From contig NZ_JACHFK010000008.1 in NCBI RefSeq assembly GCF_014201805.1, positions 146,865 through 210,864 of the forward strand: a stretch of DNA of 64,000 nucleotides, in the 5' to 3' direction. Positions 13,697 through 26,976 of this stretch are shown here, in pieces. A model generated the notes under the pieces. The model was not told the origin of the DNA. It was given only the letters and a program-made list of their open reading frames with translations, and did not search any database. Position 1 is the stretch's first letter, and each line of letters begins with the position of its first letter. Both the position numbers and the translations under genes were made by a program. The stretch is from Deinococcus metalli. GTDB taxonomy: Bacteria > Deinococcota > Deinococci > Deinococcales > Deinococcaceae.

Positions 13697-13796
13697 CGAG
13701 CGAAGCGAACTGCCGCCCGGGGAGCGGCCGGAGCGGAGGGGCTAGCCGGGGCTGGCCCTGCCCTGGAGCGCACAGCCAGAGGACTAGGGGTAGACC

Positions 13797-14222
13797 ATGA
13801 GCGACGTCCTGACCTGCGCCCACTGCGGCGCGAAGAACCGCGTGTCGGCCGTTCCGGAGCGCCAGGTGCCGGTGTGCGCCCGCTGCGGCGAGAACCTGCC
13901 GTGGCTGCACAACGGCACGGACGAATCCTTCGCCGCCGATATCCACGCGGGCGTGCCAGTCATCGTGGACTTCTGGGCGCCGTGGTGCGGGCCGTGCCGC
14001 GTGATCGGCCCGGTGCTGGAGGACATCGCCCGGGAGCACGCCGGCCGGGTGCGCGTGGTGAAGGTGAACGTGGACGAGAATCCGCGCACGCCTGCGTCAT
14101 TTCAGGTGCAGGGCATTCCGACCATGATCGTGTTCAAGGGCGGGCAGCCCGTCGACCGCATCGTGGGGGCGGTGCCCAGGGCCGAGATCGTGCGGCGGCT
14201 CGCGGCAGTTCAGGCGAACTGA
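13797..14222 (+). CDS. trxC: Thioredoxin 2 (zinc-ribbon thioredoxin)
   Basis: A 141-residue thioredoxin with an N-terminal zinc ribbon (CAHC at residues 7-10 and CARC about residues 28-31) and the redox motif FWAPWCGPCRVIGP near residues 60-73, then the cis-proline region QGIPTMIVFKGG. This matches the TrxC type, which in E. coli is oxidative-stress-inducible and zinc-regulated. It lies between the copper island and the persulfide module but is flanked by terminators on both sides, so it is probably a single-gene unit. Confidence 0.93.
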   Translation: MSDVLTCAHCGAKNRVSAVPERQVPVCARCGENLPWLHNGTDESFAADIHAGVPVIVDFWAPWCGPCRVIGPVLEDIAREHAGRVRVVKVNVDENPRTPASFQVQGIPTMIVFKGGQPVDRIVGAVPRAEIVRRLAAVQAN

Positions 14223-14236
14223 AGCCAAAACCAGAA

Positions 14237-14272
14237 CGGGCGCCGGTTGAGGGTGATCTCAACCGGCGCCCG
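14237..14272. terminator. Bidirectional terminator between trxC and cstR
   Basis: A perfect 15 bp inverted repeat, CGGGCGCCGGTTGAG (14237-14251) and CTCAACCGGCGCCCG (14258-14272), with a six-base loop, placed between convergent stops. Confidence 0.8.
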
Positions 14273-14283
14273 CCCCATGTGGT

Positions 14284-14562
14284 CTAGCCGCGCAGGAGTT
14301 TCACGGCGCGCACCACGTCCTGCGGCGTGATCGTCTCGCCGGGGTGCGCGCGGCAGCCGGAGGCGTACTGCTCCAGGATCTGTTCGCCGGCCGCGTCCAG
14401 GGCGCTGCGCACGCCGGAGAGCTGGGTCAGCACGTCGTGGCAGTCGCGGCCCTCCTCGATCATGCGCTGGAGGCCGCGGACCTGGCCCTCGATGCGGCGC
14501 AGCCGCTTGAGCACCTTGTCGTCGGTTTCGCTGAGGGGGGGCACACTGGGTGGGGTGGTCAT
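14284..14562 (-). CDS. cstR: CstR-like persulfide-sensing repressor
   Basis: A 92-residue CsoR-family protein. The start is ATG 14562; the upstream in-frame extension lacks family sequence. The conserved first cysteine (RDCHDVLTQL) is followed 29 residues later by a second (YASGC), while the position that is His in copper CsoR, 25 residues on, is Tyr. A Cys pair without the His is the hallmark of CstR, which forms a sulfur bridge in response to persulfides. It is divergent from a persulfide dioxygenase-rhodanese gene, with a C/G-tract operator in the shared region. Confidence 0.85.
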   Translation of the reverse strand: MTTPPSVPPLSETDDKVLKRLRRIEGQVRGLQRMIEEGRDCHDVLTQLSGVRSALDAAGEQILEQYASGCRAHPGETITPQDVVRAVKLLRG

Positions 14563-14682
14563 GGAGGTCCTTTCGCTGTCCGGCCGTGGGCCGGCCGTGC
14601 CGTCAGTATCGCGCATGTCGGAGCGTGGCGTCTGTGGGGCCACCCGGGTTCCGCGGTCCGGGGGATCAGCCGATGCGGCCCG

Positions 14683-14711
14683 TTGACAGTATACCCCCGG
14701 GGGGTTTATTG
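14683..14711 (+). promoter_or_regulatory. Promoter and CstR-type operator of the dioxygenase-rhodanese gene
   Basis: TTGACA (14683-14688) is followed at 17 bp by TTATTG (14706-14711). The spacer carries ATACCCCCGGGGGGTTT (14691-14707), a C5/G6 dyad of the CsoR/CstR operator type. A repressor bound here would sit between -35 and -10. Confidence 0.7.
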
Positions 14712-14761
14712 TCGAGGCGACGCGGGCGGCCACGGCTCCCGGCCGGTTCCCAGGAGGGCCC

Positions 14762-16141
14762 ATGTACTTCGAACGCTTCTACGACCCGGACCTGGCCCAG
14801 GCGTCCTACCTGCTGGGCTGCCAGCGCCGCGGCGAGGCGCTGGTCATCGACCCGGTGCGGGACGTCGGCATCTACACGCGGGCGGCGGCGGCGCAGGGCC
14901 TGAGCGTCACGCACGTGACCGAGACGCACATTCACGCCGACTACCTCTCGGGCAGCCGCCAACTCGCCGCCGCCACTGGCGCGCAGCTCCTGCTCTCGGC
15001 CGAGGGCGGCCCTGAGTGGGCCTACGCCTTCCCACACACCGGCCTGCGCGGCGGCGACGTCTTCAGGGTCGGGAATCTGCGGGTGGACGTGCTCCACACC
15101 CCCGGCCACACGCCCGAGAGCGTGTCGTTCCTGCTGACCGATTCCGCCCGCGGCGAGCAGCCCGTGATGCTCTTCACCGGCGACTTCGTCTTCGTCGGTG
15201 ACGTCGGCCGCCCGGACCTGCTCGACGAGGCGGCGGGCGGGGTGGACACGCGCTTCGCGGCCGCGCGCCAGCTGTTCGCGTCGCTGCGCGACGTCATCCT
15301 GACGCTGCCGGACTTTGTGCAGGTCTGGCCCGGCCACGGCGCCGGCAGCGCGTGTGGCAAGGCCCTGGGCGCGGTGCCCAGCACCACGGTCGGCTACGAG
15401 CGCGCCGTGGGGTGGTGGGCGCCCCTGGTGACGGCCGGCGACGACGCGGCCTTCACGGCGCACCTGCTGTCCGGGCAGCCGGACGCCCCGCTCTACTACG
15501 CCCGCATAAAGGCGCAGAACCGCGCCGGCCCCGCGCTGCTGGGTGGTCTGTCGCCCCTGCCCGAGCTGGACACGGCGACGGTGCGGGCGCGCGTCGCGGC
15601 CGGTGCCCGCGTGATCGACACCCGCCCGCGCGCCGAGCACCACGCCGGCGCGCCCGCCGGCAGCGTGAACCTCCCGGACGGTCCCACCGTGGAGACGTGG
15701 GCGGGCTGGCTGCTCGACCCGGCCCGCGCATACGTGCTGCTTGCCCCCGCCGGCCGGGCCGAGGCCCTGCGCCGCCGCCTGTGGATGGTCGGCATCGACG
15801 CCGTGGTGGGCTTCACGGCGAGCGCGGACGGTCTGGACCCTGCGCCGGCCACCGTGATCCCGCCGGGCGAGTTGCCCGAGGACGCGCTGCTGCTGGACGT
15901 CCGCACGGCCACCGAGTACGCGGCCGGGCACCTGCCGGGAGCGCGGCATGTGCACGCCGGCCGTCTGGTGGGACAGCTCGGGACCCTGCCGCGAGGCCGC
16001 GACCTCCTCGTGTACTGCCAGGGCGGAGCCCGCAGCGCCGCCGCCGCGAGCGTGCTGCGCGCCGAGGGCTTCCGGGTCAGCGAACTGGACGGCGGCTACG
16101 ACGCGTGGGTGCGGGCAGGGGCAGCCGGTCCGCCCGCGTGA
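14762..16141 (+). CDS. Persulfide dioxygenase (ETHE1-like MBL) fused to two rhodanese domains
   Basis: A 459-residue fusion. Residues 1-240 are a metallo-beta-lactamase fold of the ETHE1 type, with [10 protein letters not shown] (about 60-69), [24 protein letters not shown] and a late [12 protein letters not shown]. Two rhodanese domains follow: the first (about 270-360) has no active-site cysteine ([15 protein letters not shown]), the second ends with the loop [13 protein letters not shown] near residue 418 carrying the catalytic Cys. The architecture resembles CstB, which oxidises persulfide sulfur and makes thiosulfate. Control by the divergent CstR-like repressor is likely. Confidence 0.88.
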   Translation: MYFERFYDPDLAQASYLLGCQRRGEALVIDPVRDVGIYTRAAAAQGLSVTHVTETHIHADYLSGSRQLAAATGAQLLLSAEGGPEWAYAFPHTGLRGGDVFRVGNLRVDVLHTPGHTPESVSFLLTDSARGEQPVMLFTGDFVFVGDVGRPDLLDEAAGGVDTRFAAARQLFASLRDVILTLPDFVQVWPGHGAGSACGKALGAVPSTTVGYERAVGWWAPLVTAGDDAAFTAHLLSGQPDAPLYYARIKAQNRAGPALLGGLSPLPELDTATVRARVAAGARVIDTRPRAEHHAGAPAGSVNLPDGPTVETWAGWLLDPARAYVLLAPAGRAEALRRRLWMVGIDAVVGFTASADGLDPAPATVIPPGELPEDALLLDVRTATEYAAGHLPGARHVHAGRLVGQLGTLPRGRDLLVYCQGGARSAAAASVLRAEGFRVSELDGGYDAWVRAGAAGPPA

Positions 16142-16169
16142 ACGGCGGTCCAGGCCTGGCCGTGTCCTG

Positions 16170-16840
16170 CTACCCGACTTCCTTCGGCCCCTTGAGCCCC
16201 GTTTTGCCCTCGCGGCCCTGAAGCACGGCGGCCACGTCGCCCGGCGACACGCCCACCTCGGCCATGGCGAACAGCACGTGGAACATCAGGTCCGCCGCCT
16301 CGGTCGCCAGTTCGGCGCGGTCGGCGTTCTTGGCGGCCAGGATGACCTCGGCGGCTTCCTCGCCGATCTTTTTCAGCACGCGGTCAAGGCCGCCAGCGTG
16401 CAGCCGCGCCACGTAACTGTGCTCCGGCAGGGTGGCGAGGCGCTCGCTGATCGTGCCGTACACGCGCTCCAGCGTGCCGTCCAGGCCGGCGGCCGGGGCC
16501 TCACCGGTCTGGAGCGGGCGGTGGAAGCACGAATACTCGCCGGTGTGGCACGCGGGACCACGCTGCTCCACGCGGTACAGCACGCTGTCGCCGTCGCAGT
16601 CGAGTTGCACGTCCACCACGCGCTGGGTATGCCCGCTGGTCGCGCCCTTGATCCACTGCTCGTGGCGCGAGCGCGACCAGTACGTGGCCTCGCGCGTGTC
16701 CAGCGTGCGCTCGATGGCCGCGCGGTCCGCGTACGCCTGCATCAGCACCGCGCCGGTGCGGGCGTCCTGCGTGACGACCGGGATCAGGCCGTCCGCGCCG
16801 AAGCGCAGGTCGTCCAGCGTGGCGCTGTGGGCCGGGCCGC

Positions 16841-16844
<4 letters not shown>
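16170..16844 (-). CDS. hisI: Bifunctional phosphoribosyl-AMP cyclohydrolase / phosphoribosyl-ATP pyrophosphatase HisIE
   Basis: A 224-residue fusion that catalyses steps 2 and 3 of histidine synthesis. The N-terminal HisI domain (about 1-115) shows [20 protein letters not shown], the metal site [13 protein letters not shown] and [11 protein letters not shown]. The C-terminal HisE domain (about 125-224) has [16 protein letters not shown] and [11 protein letters not shown]. The start at 16844 overlaps the hisF stop by four bases (ATGA). A longer frame reaching into hisF is only a shadow. Other his genes are not in the window. Confidence 0.95.
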
Positions 16845-17632
<788 letters not shown>

Positions 17633-17846
17633 GCCGGGCAGTCTACGCGCGCCGGGCAGGGCACGGCGTGATCCTGCCCAGGTCGCTTGACATGGAATGA
17701 ACCGCGTTCAGGCTTCGAAAACGTGCCAAACCTTTAATGAATCTTCACACACTTTGCTAAACTGATCACAGGTCGGGTGCTCCCGGCAGGGCGGCCCCAC
17801 ACCCACTCCTCCTCTTGCCGCCTGCCTTCTTCACCCGTGGAGAACC

Positions 17847-18287
17847 GTGAAAACCCGCAAAATTCTGCTCGTCGACGATAATCCCAATGATCTGGAGCTG
17901 GCCCTGAGCGCCTTCGGGGAGATGTCCGGCGACGGCCTCGATTATCAGGTGGACGTGGCGGGCAGCGGCGAGGAAGCCATCTCCAACCTGCGCACCGCGC
18001 TGGGGCACGGCCAGGACCACCTGCCGGACCTGGTGCTGCTCGACCTGAAGATGCCGCAGATGGACGGTCTGGCCGTGCTGGACGCCATCCGCGCCCAGGA
18101 CGACCTGCGCGACATCCCGGTCGTGATGCTCACCACCAGCGGCGAGGACCGCGACATCCGCGACTCGTACGCGCACGGCGCGAGCGCCTACGTGATCAAG
18201 CCCATGGACTTCACGCAGTTCCGCGAGGCGATGCTCACCATCCGTTCGTTCTGGACGACCCTGAACCGCCACCCCCGCCTGAACTGA
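17847..18287 (+). CDS. Stand-alone response regulator (Rcp1-like receiver)
   Basis: A 146-residue protein made of one CheY-like receiver domain: acidic pocket LLVDDNPND (residues 8-16), phospho-accepting Asp in LVLLDLKMPQMDG (about 66-78), Thr/Ser switch MLTTSGEDRD and Lys in YVIKPMDF. The insert between helix 2 and strand 3 and the C-terminal helix ending in RSFWTTLNRH are typical of Rcp1-type regulators that partner with bacteriophytochromes. There is no output domain. No histidine kinase gene is nearby, so its sensor is encoded elsewhere. The AT-rich upstream 150 bp probably contains its promoter. Confidence 0.9.
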   Translation: MKTRKILLVDDNPNDLELALSAFGEMSGDGLDYQVDVAGSGEEAISNLRTALGHGQDHLPDLVLLDLKMPQMDGLAVLDAIRAQDDLRDIPVVMLTTSGEDRDIRDSYAHGASAYVIKPMDFTQFREAMLTIRSFWTTLNRHPRLN

Positions 18288-18339
18288 GCCGGGTCTTGTG
18301 CGGCCCTTCATGCCGCCGGGCCGGCCGGGCCGCCTCCCG

Positions 18340-18345
18340 TAAGCT
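18340..18345 (+). promoter_or_regulatory. Leaderless -10 element of the DUF72 gene
   Basis: TAAGCT ends six bases before the ATG at 18352 and there is no ribosome site between. Same TANNNT-N6-ATG layout as at 5765, 27714, 36804, 48291 and 59860. Confidence 0.5.
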
Positions 18346-18351
18346 CAGGGC

Positions 18352-19179
<828 letters not shown>

Positions 19180-19193
19180 CAGGGAACAGGTCA

Positions 19194-19228
19194 CCGGCCG
19201 CGCCTGGGGGTTCAGGAAACGCGGCCGG
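19194..19228 (+). terminator. Hairpin after the DUF72 gene
   Basis: CCGGCCGCG (19194-19202) pairs with CGCGGCCGG (19220-19228) 15 bp after the stop. No T-run. Confidence 0.5.
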
Positions 19229-19361
19229 TCGTGGCGCCTCGGGGGTGGAGCGGTGCATCCCGGCAGCCGCTCCGCCCGGGTGGTGCCCGGAAGTCGTGTG
19301 GGTGCTGCGGCCTTAACGCGGGGGAACACCGCCTTGGGACCGCTGCCGCCTGGAGATGGAC

Positions 19362-19388
19362 GGGAGGCCGTTTCGTCTGCGGCCTCCC
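19362..19388 (-). terminator. Hairpin after hemD
   Basis: GGGAGGCC (19362-19369) and GGCCTCCC (19381-19388) are an 8 bp inverted repeat just beyond the hemD stop on the minus strand; it probably ends the nirB-nirD-hemD transcript. Confidence 0.55.
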
Positions 19389-19394
19389 AGGGAA

Positions 19395-20231
19395 TCAGCC
19401 GGTCTTGCGCAGCGTGCGTTCCGCGATGATGCCGGGCGCGTGCTCGGCGGCGGTGCGCACCAGGATGCCCATCTTGTGCGGATTGGCTTCCAGGTCGATG
19501 CGCAGCCCGAGGTCTGCGGCGGCCTCCGAGCACGCCGGGCCGATGCTGACCAGCACCAGACGGTTCAGGGCGGCGCGGGTCTCGTCGAGCAGGCCCATCT
19601 TCTCGGCGTACTTCAGGAAGTGCAGGGCCTGGGTGCCGCTGGAGAGCAGCAGCACGTCCGGGCCGCCCAGCACCACGTCCCGCACGGCCTGTGCCAGCGG
19701 CGCGGTGTCGAGCGGGAAGGCGCAGCGGTACACCGGCACGCTGGTCACGCGGATGCCGGCGTAGCCGAGTTCGCGCAGCATGGCGGTGGGCGTCGCCTCG
19801 CCGTACTCCAGGATCACGGCGTGCTGGCCGCGTTCCAGGCGCCCGGCCAGGGCCTCCATGACCTCCTGCCACGTGTGCGGGCGCGGCACGTTCACGCCGG
19901 TCAGCCCGAATTCCTTGAGGGCCTGCAGGGGCTTGCTGCCGCGCGCGATCAGCGGCACGCCCTTCAGGAGCTCCAGCAGCGCCGGGTCGCGCGCCACGAG
20001 TTCGCGCAGGAACAGCCGCGTGCCCACGCCGGTCATGCACGCCAGCGCACTGACCGTGCCGGCACGCAGGTCACGCTCGAAGGCGGCCAGCGGCTGCGTC
20101 AGGTCGAGCTTCTGCTCGCGCATGCTGGGGGCCACGACCGCGCGCCCGCCGTACTTCTCGATCAGGGTCGCCATCTCCTCGGAGCGGCGCGATTCCAGAC
20201 TCAGGACCCTCAGACCGCCGAACCAATCCAT
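19395..20231 (-). CDS. hemD: Uroporphyrinogen-III synthase
   Basis: A 278-residue HemD-family protein that cyclises hydroxymethylbilane to uroporphyrinogen III. Family signs are the N-terminal GLRVLSLESRRSEEMATLIEK, the LLLSSGTQALHFL stretch and the C-terminal VSIGPACSEAAADLGLRI, which bind the tetrapyrrole between two domains. Overall conservation in this family is low. The gene overlaps nirD by 22 bp and lies last in the nitrite reductase operon, so it probably supplies the precursor for the siroheme of NirB. No siroheme synthase (cobA/cysG) is in the window. Confidence 0.85.
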   Translation of the reverse strand: MDWFGGLRVLSLESRRSEEMATLIEKYGGRAVVAPSMREQKLDLTQPLAAFERDLRAGTVSALACMTGVGTRLFLRELVARDPALLELLKGVPLIARGSKPLQALKEFGLTGVNVPRPHTWQEVMEALAGRLERGQHAVILEYGEATPTAMLRELGYAGIRVTSVPVYRCAFPLDTAPLAQAVRDVVLGGPDVLLLSSGTQALHFLKYAEKMGLLDETRAALNRLVLVSIGPACSEAAADLGLRIDLEANPHKMGILVRTAAEHAPGIIAERTLRKTG

Positions 20232-20584
20232 ACGTCACCTCCCTCCACCCGCACCGGGTAGGTGGGGAGCGCCGTGGCCGGGTCGTCCAGCGACTCGCCG
20301 GTTTCCAGGTCAAAGGCGTGTTTCAGCAGCGGCGAGGCCACCTTCACGCGGGTCTCGCCGCTGCGGGTATAGCTGCCGGTCAGGCCGCGTGACATCACGT
20401 TCGCGCCGGTGTAGGGATCGCGGTTGCCGACGGCATAGACCTGACCGGCGACGTGGAACACGGCCACCTGCTCGCCGCGCACCAGGGCGCACACGCCCAG
20501 GCCGGGCAGGATGTCGCGCAGCGCGCACACGGGCGTCCAGGTGGGCTGCACGGAGGACGGGGGAGCGGAGGGGAGCAGGGTCAT
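20210..20584 (-). CDS. nirD: Nitrite reductase small subunit NirD
   Basis: A 124-residue Rieske-like fold protein. The start is the ATG at 20584; the upstream in-frame extension has no family sequence. Recognisable parts are WTPVCALRDILPGLGVCALV, YAVGNRDPYTGANVMSRG and the C-terminal KVASPLLKHAFDLETGE. The Cys-His ligands of true Rieske proteins are absent, as is usual for NirD, which stabilises NirB instead of carrying a cluster. It is 87 bp downstream of nirB and overlaps hemD by 22 bp. Confidence 0.92.
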   Translation of the reverse strand: MTLLPSAPPSSVQPTWTPVCALRDILPGLGVCALVRGEQVAVFHVAGQVYAVGNRDPYTGANVMSRGLTGSYTRSGETRVKVASPLLKHAFDLETGESLDDPATALPTYPVRVEGGDVWIGSAV

Positions 20585-20671
20585 GGGGACTCCTTGGGGT
20601 CGGATGGGGGAGGGCAGGCACGGGTCCGCTGGCACGGTCGTTGTCGGCCGGTCAGGGGCCGCGCGCGCCGG

Positions 20672-23227
20672 TCAGTCATCGCCGCCGGCCATGGGGAGGG
20701 GCGTGAGCTGCGGGTAGTCGGCCGGGCGGATCTGACCGCGCTCATCCACCCACTGCACGCCGTCGTCGCGGGCGTCGGAGTTCACGAAGGTGCGGAACCG
20801 CGCGCGGATGCTGGGGTCGTTCACGGCCGCCGCCCACTCGTCCTCGTACGACGCGACGTGGCGGGCCATCTCGGCCTCCAGTTCGGCGCACAGGCCCAGG
20901 CGGTCGTCCATGATCACGGACTTCAGGTACTCCAGGCCGCCGTCCAGGTTCTCCAGCCACGTGCTGGTGCGCTGCAGGCGGTCGGCGGTGCGGACGTAGA
21001 ACATCAGGTAGCGGTCCAGCAGCGTGACGACCTCGTCCTCGCTGAGGTCACCGGCGAGCAGCACCGCGTGCTTGGGGGTCACGCCGCCGTTGCCGCCGAC
21101 GTACACGTTCCAGCCCTTCTCGGTGGCGATGATCCCGAAGTCCTTGCTGCGGGCCTCGGCGCACTCGCGGGTGCAGCCGGACACGCCGCTCTTGAGCTTG
21201 TGCGGGCTGCGCAGGCCCCGGTAGCGCAGCTCCAGCCGCACGGCGAGGCTGGTGGAGTCCTGCACGCCGTAGCGGCACCACGTGGAGCCCACGCAGCTCT
21301 TGACGGTCCGCAGGCTCTTGCCGTAGGCGTGCCCGCTCTCGAAGCCGGCCGCGATCAGGTCCTCCCAGATGGCCGGCAGGTCATCGCGGTGCGCGCCGAG
21401 CAGGTCGATGCGCTGCCCGCCGGTGATCTTGCAGTACAGCCCGAACTTCTTGGCGACCGCGCCGATGGCGATCAGGCCCTCGGCGGTGATCTCGCCGCCG
21501 GGCACGCGCGGCATCACCGAGTACGTGCCGTTTTTCTGGATGTTCGCCAGGAAGGCGTCGTTGGTGTCCTGCAGCGGCGCGTGCTGGGGCTTGACGATCA
21601 GCTCGTTGTGCAGGCTGGCCAGGATGGACGCCACGGCGGGCTTGCAGACCTCGCAGCCCAGGCCGGTGCCGTGCGCGGCGAGCACCTCGTCCCACGTGGT
21701 GTGGCCCTTCACGCGGATCACGTCGAACAGTTCCTGGCGCGAGTACGCGTAGTGCTCGCACACGTGGTTGGTGACCGTCTCGCCCAGGCGGCGCAGCTCG
21801 GTCTGGAGCAGGCCGTGCAGGCTGGGCACGCAGCCGCCGCAGCCGGTGCCGGCGCTGGTGCATTTCTTCAGGGTCGCCACGTCGCGCGCGCCGCCCTCGA
21901 TGGCCGAGCAGATGGCGCTGGTGCGCACGTTCTCGCACGAGCAGATCAGCGCATCGGCGCTGGCCGGCAGCGCCGCGCCGCCGGGCAGCGGGGGCACGAT
22001 CAGCGTCTCGGGCGGCACGGTCAGCGGCGTGCCGGACAGCGTCAGGTCCAGCAGGTCGCTGTAGCGCGCGGTGTCACCCACCAGCAGGCCGCCCAGCACC
22101 GCCTTGCCGTCGGGCGACAGCACCACCTTGGAGTACGTGCCGCGCACGTTGTCGCTCAGGGACACGCTGCGGCTGCCGGGCGTCACGCCCTTGGCGTCCC
22201 CGAAGGAGCCGACCTCCACGCCCAGCAGCTTGAGCTTGGTGGACAGGTCGGCGCCCCGGAAGTGCGCGGGCTCGCCGCTCAGCACGCCCAGCTCGCGCAG
22301 CACGTTCGTGGCCGTGACCTTCGCCATCTGGTACCCGGGCGCGACCAGGCCGTAGATGCGGCCGTCGTGTAGGGCGCACTCGCCCACCGCGTACACGTGC
22401 GGGTCGCTGGTGCGGCCGGTGTCGTCGATACGGATGCCGCCGCGCTCGCCCACGTCCAGGCCAGAGGCGCGGGCGAGGTCGTCGCGCGGTCGGATGCCGG
22501 CCGAGAACACCAGCAGGTCGGTTTCCAGCGTGGTGCCGTCCGCGAAGGCCAGGCTGCTGACGCGGCCGGCGGCGTTCCACGTGAGTTCGGTGGTCGCCTT
22601 GCTGACGTGCACGCCGATGCCCATCGCCTCGATGGTGCGGCGCAGCGTGGCCCCGCCCTCCGCGTCGAGCTGCGCGGGCATCAGGTGCGGCGCGAACTCC
22701 ACCACGTGGGTGTCCAGGCCCAGCTTGCGCAGCGCCCCGGCGGCCTCCAGGCCGAGCAGGCCGCCGCCGATCACCACGCCGGTCGTCGCGTGCGCGGCGG
22801 CCTCGCGGATCGCGTCCAGGTCGTCCAGGGTGCGGTACACGAACACGCCCTTGGCGAAGCGGCCCGGCAGCGGGGGCACGAAGGGGATGGAGCCGGTGGC
22901 GAACACGGCCGCGTCGTACGGCAGCGTGCGGCCGTCAACCGTGACCGTGCGGGCGGCCAGATCGACGTGCTCGGCCTTGCCGTACACGACCTCCACGCCG
23001 GACTCGGTGTAGCCGGCCTCGGTGGCGAGGGCCAGATCGGGGCGGGGATCGTCGAAGTGAGACGACAGGTGCACGCGGTCGTAGGCGAGGCGGGGTTCCT
23101 CGCTGACCACCGTGACGCGCAGGGTGTGGACATCGGCTTGGGCACGCAGCTGCTCGACCAGTCGGTGGCCGACCATACCGTTGCCGATCACGATCACATG
23201 GGGGGGCGGGGGGGTGCGGTTCGTCAT
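20672..23227 (-). CDS. nirB: NADH-dependent assimilatory nitrite reductase large subunit NirB
   Basis: An 851-residue flavo-hemoprotein that reduces nitrite to ammonia with NAD(P)H. The N-terminal half is an FAD/NAD reductase (VIVIGNGMVGHRLVEQL, VIGGGLLGLEAAGALRKLG, VYAVGECALHDGR). The middle carries [2Fe-2S]-binding BFD-like domains (ICSCENVRTSAICSAIE, SAGTGCGGCVPSL, GLGCEVCKPA). The C-terminal sulfite/nitrite reductase domain has CVGSTWC and CTREC, ligands of the siroheme-coupled [4Fe-4S] cluster. ATG 23227 follows a strong GGAGGAG site; an upstream frame extension is rejected. Confidence 0.95.
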   Translation of the reverse strand: MTNRTPPPPHVIVIGNGMVGHRLVEQLRAQADVHTLRVTVVSEEPRLAYDRVHLSSHFDDPRPDLALATEAGYTESGVEVVYGKAEHVDLAARTVTVDGRTLPYDAAVFATGSIPFVPPLPGRFAKGVFVYRTLDDLDAIREAAAHATTGVVIGGGLLGLEAAGALRKLGLDTHVVEFAPHLMPAQLDAEGGATLRRTIEAMGIGVHVSKATTELTWNAAGRVSSLAFADGTTLETDLLVFSAGIRPRDDLARASGLDVGERGGIRIDDTGRTSDPHVYAVGECALHDGRIYGLVAPGYQMAKVTATNVLRELGVLSGEPAHFRGADLSTKLKLLGVEVGSFGDAKGVTPGSRSVSLSDNVRGTYSKVVLSPDGKAVLGGLLVGDTARYSDLLDLTLSGTPLTVPPETLIVPPLPGGAALPASADALICSCENVRTSAICSAIEGGARDVATLKKCTSAGTGCGGCVPSLHGLLQTELRRLGETVTNHVCEHYAYSRQELFDVIRVKGHTTWDEVLAAHGTGLGCEVCKPAVASILASLHNELIVKPQHAPLQDTNDAFLANIQKNGTYSVMPRVPGGEITAEGLIAIGAVAKKFGLYCKITGGQRIDLLGAHRDDLPAIWEDLIAAGFESGHAYGKSLRTVKSCVGSTWCRYGVQDSTSLAVRLELRYRGLRSPHKLKSGVSGCTRECAEARSKDFGIIATEKGWNVYVGGNGGVTPKHAVLLAGDLSEDEVVTLLDRYLMFYVRTADRLQRTSTWLENLDGGLEYLKSVIMDDRLGLCAELEAEMARHVASYEDEWAAAVNDPSIRARFRTFVNSDARDDGVQWVDERGQIRPADYPQLTPLPMAGGDD

Positions 23228-23304
23228 GTCTCCTCCTGGGGGCGTGCCACCGTCGCACGCAGGCCGGAGTGGCCCTCCGTCGCGCCCCATTGAGAAGGAT
23301 TGCA

Positions 23305-23376
23305 TGCAGATTGTCAAGGGTTTGCTGTCCAGATTGCTCACTCAAGGTCGCAAAGGCCGGGTTGGTGTAGACAGAT
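23305..23376. promoter_or_regulatory. Triple CAGATTG repeat in the nirB/narB divergent region
   Basis: CAGATTG occurs at 23305-23311, 23328-23334 and 23370-23376 in the 230 bp region between two divergent operons, which is also much richer in A+T than the genes around it. The first copy overlaps a TTGACA (minus strand, 23310-23315) that could be the nirB -35. The second and third copies continue as CTCACTCAA and AGCAAAATG. Two further similar segments, CAATTTTG and CAATTTGG, lie near 23394 and 23412. These are candidate sites for the unknown nitrogen regulator. Confidence 0.5.
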
Positions 23377-23457
23377 TGAGCAAAATGTCGGGCAATTTTG
23401 TCCGCTTCGACCAATTTGGCCTTGACGATCCGCACCGCTGTTCGGCAAGGTGGCCCC

Positions 23458-25563
<2,106 letters not shown>

Positions 25564-25640
25564 ACCCTCCCGTGAGCTTCACTCCCGACCGCTCGTCCTG
25601 ACCCGCTCCCACACCCCGCCTATTCCAGGAGGAACCCACC

Positions 25641-26882
<1,242 letters not shown>

Positions 26883-26898
26883 ACCGGGCCGATCACTG

Positions 26899-26927
26899 GA
26901 GGGGAGAGCGCGGGCGGCTCTCCCCTC
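26899..26927 (+). terminator. Terminator after narK
   Basis: GAGGGGAGAGC (26899-26909) and GCTCTCCCCTC (26917-26927) form a perfect 11 bp stem with a seven-base loop 17 bp after the stop, followed by a weak CATTT tract. Confidence 0.75.
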
Positions 26928-26976
26928 TGCCCATTTGAGGGACCACCTGGCCGCCGTGCCTGTTAGAACTGGGGAC

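Noticed and set aside
15560..15850. First rhodanese domain of the persulfide dioxygenase fusion, lacking the catalytic cysteine, as a sign of gene decay
   Set aside because: An inactive first rhodanese domain with an active second one is common in two-domain rhodaneses; the frame is intact.
20210..20584. NirD without Rieske Cys-His ligands as a possible pseudogene
   Set aside because: NirD proteins normally lack these ligands; length and the rest of the fold are intact.
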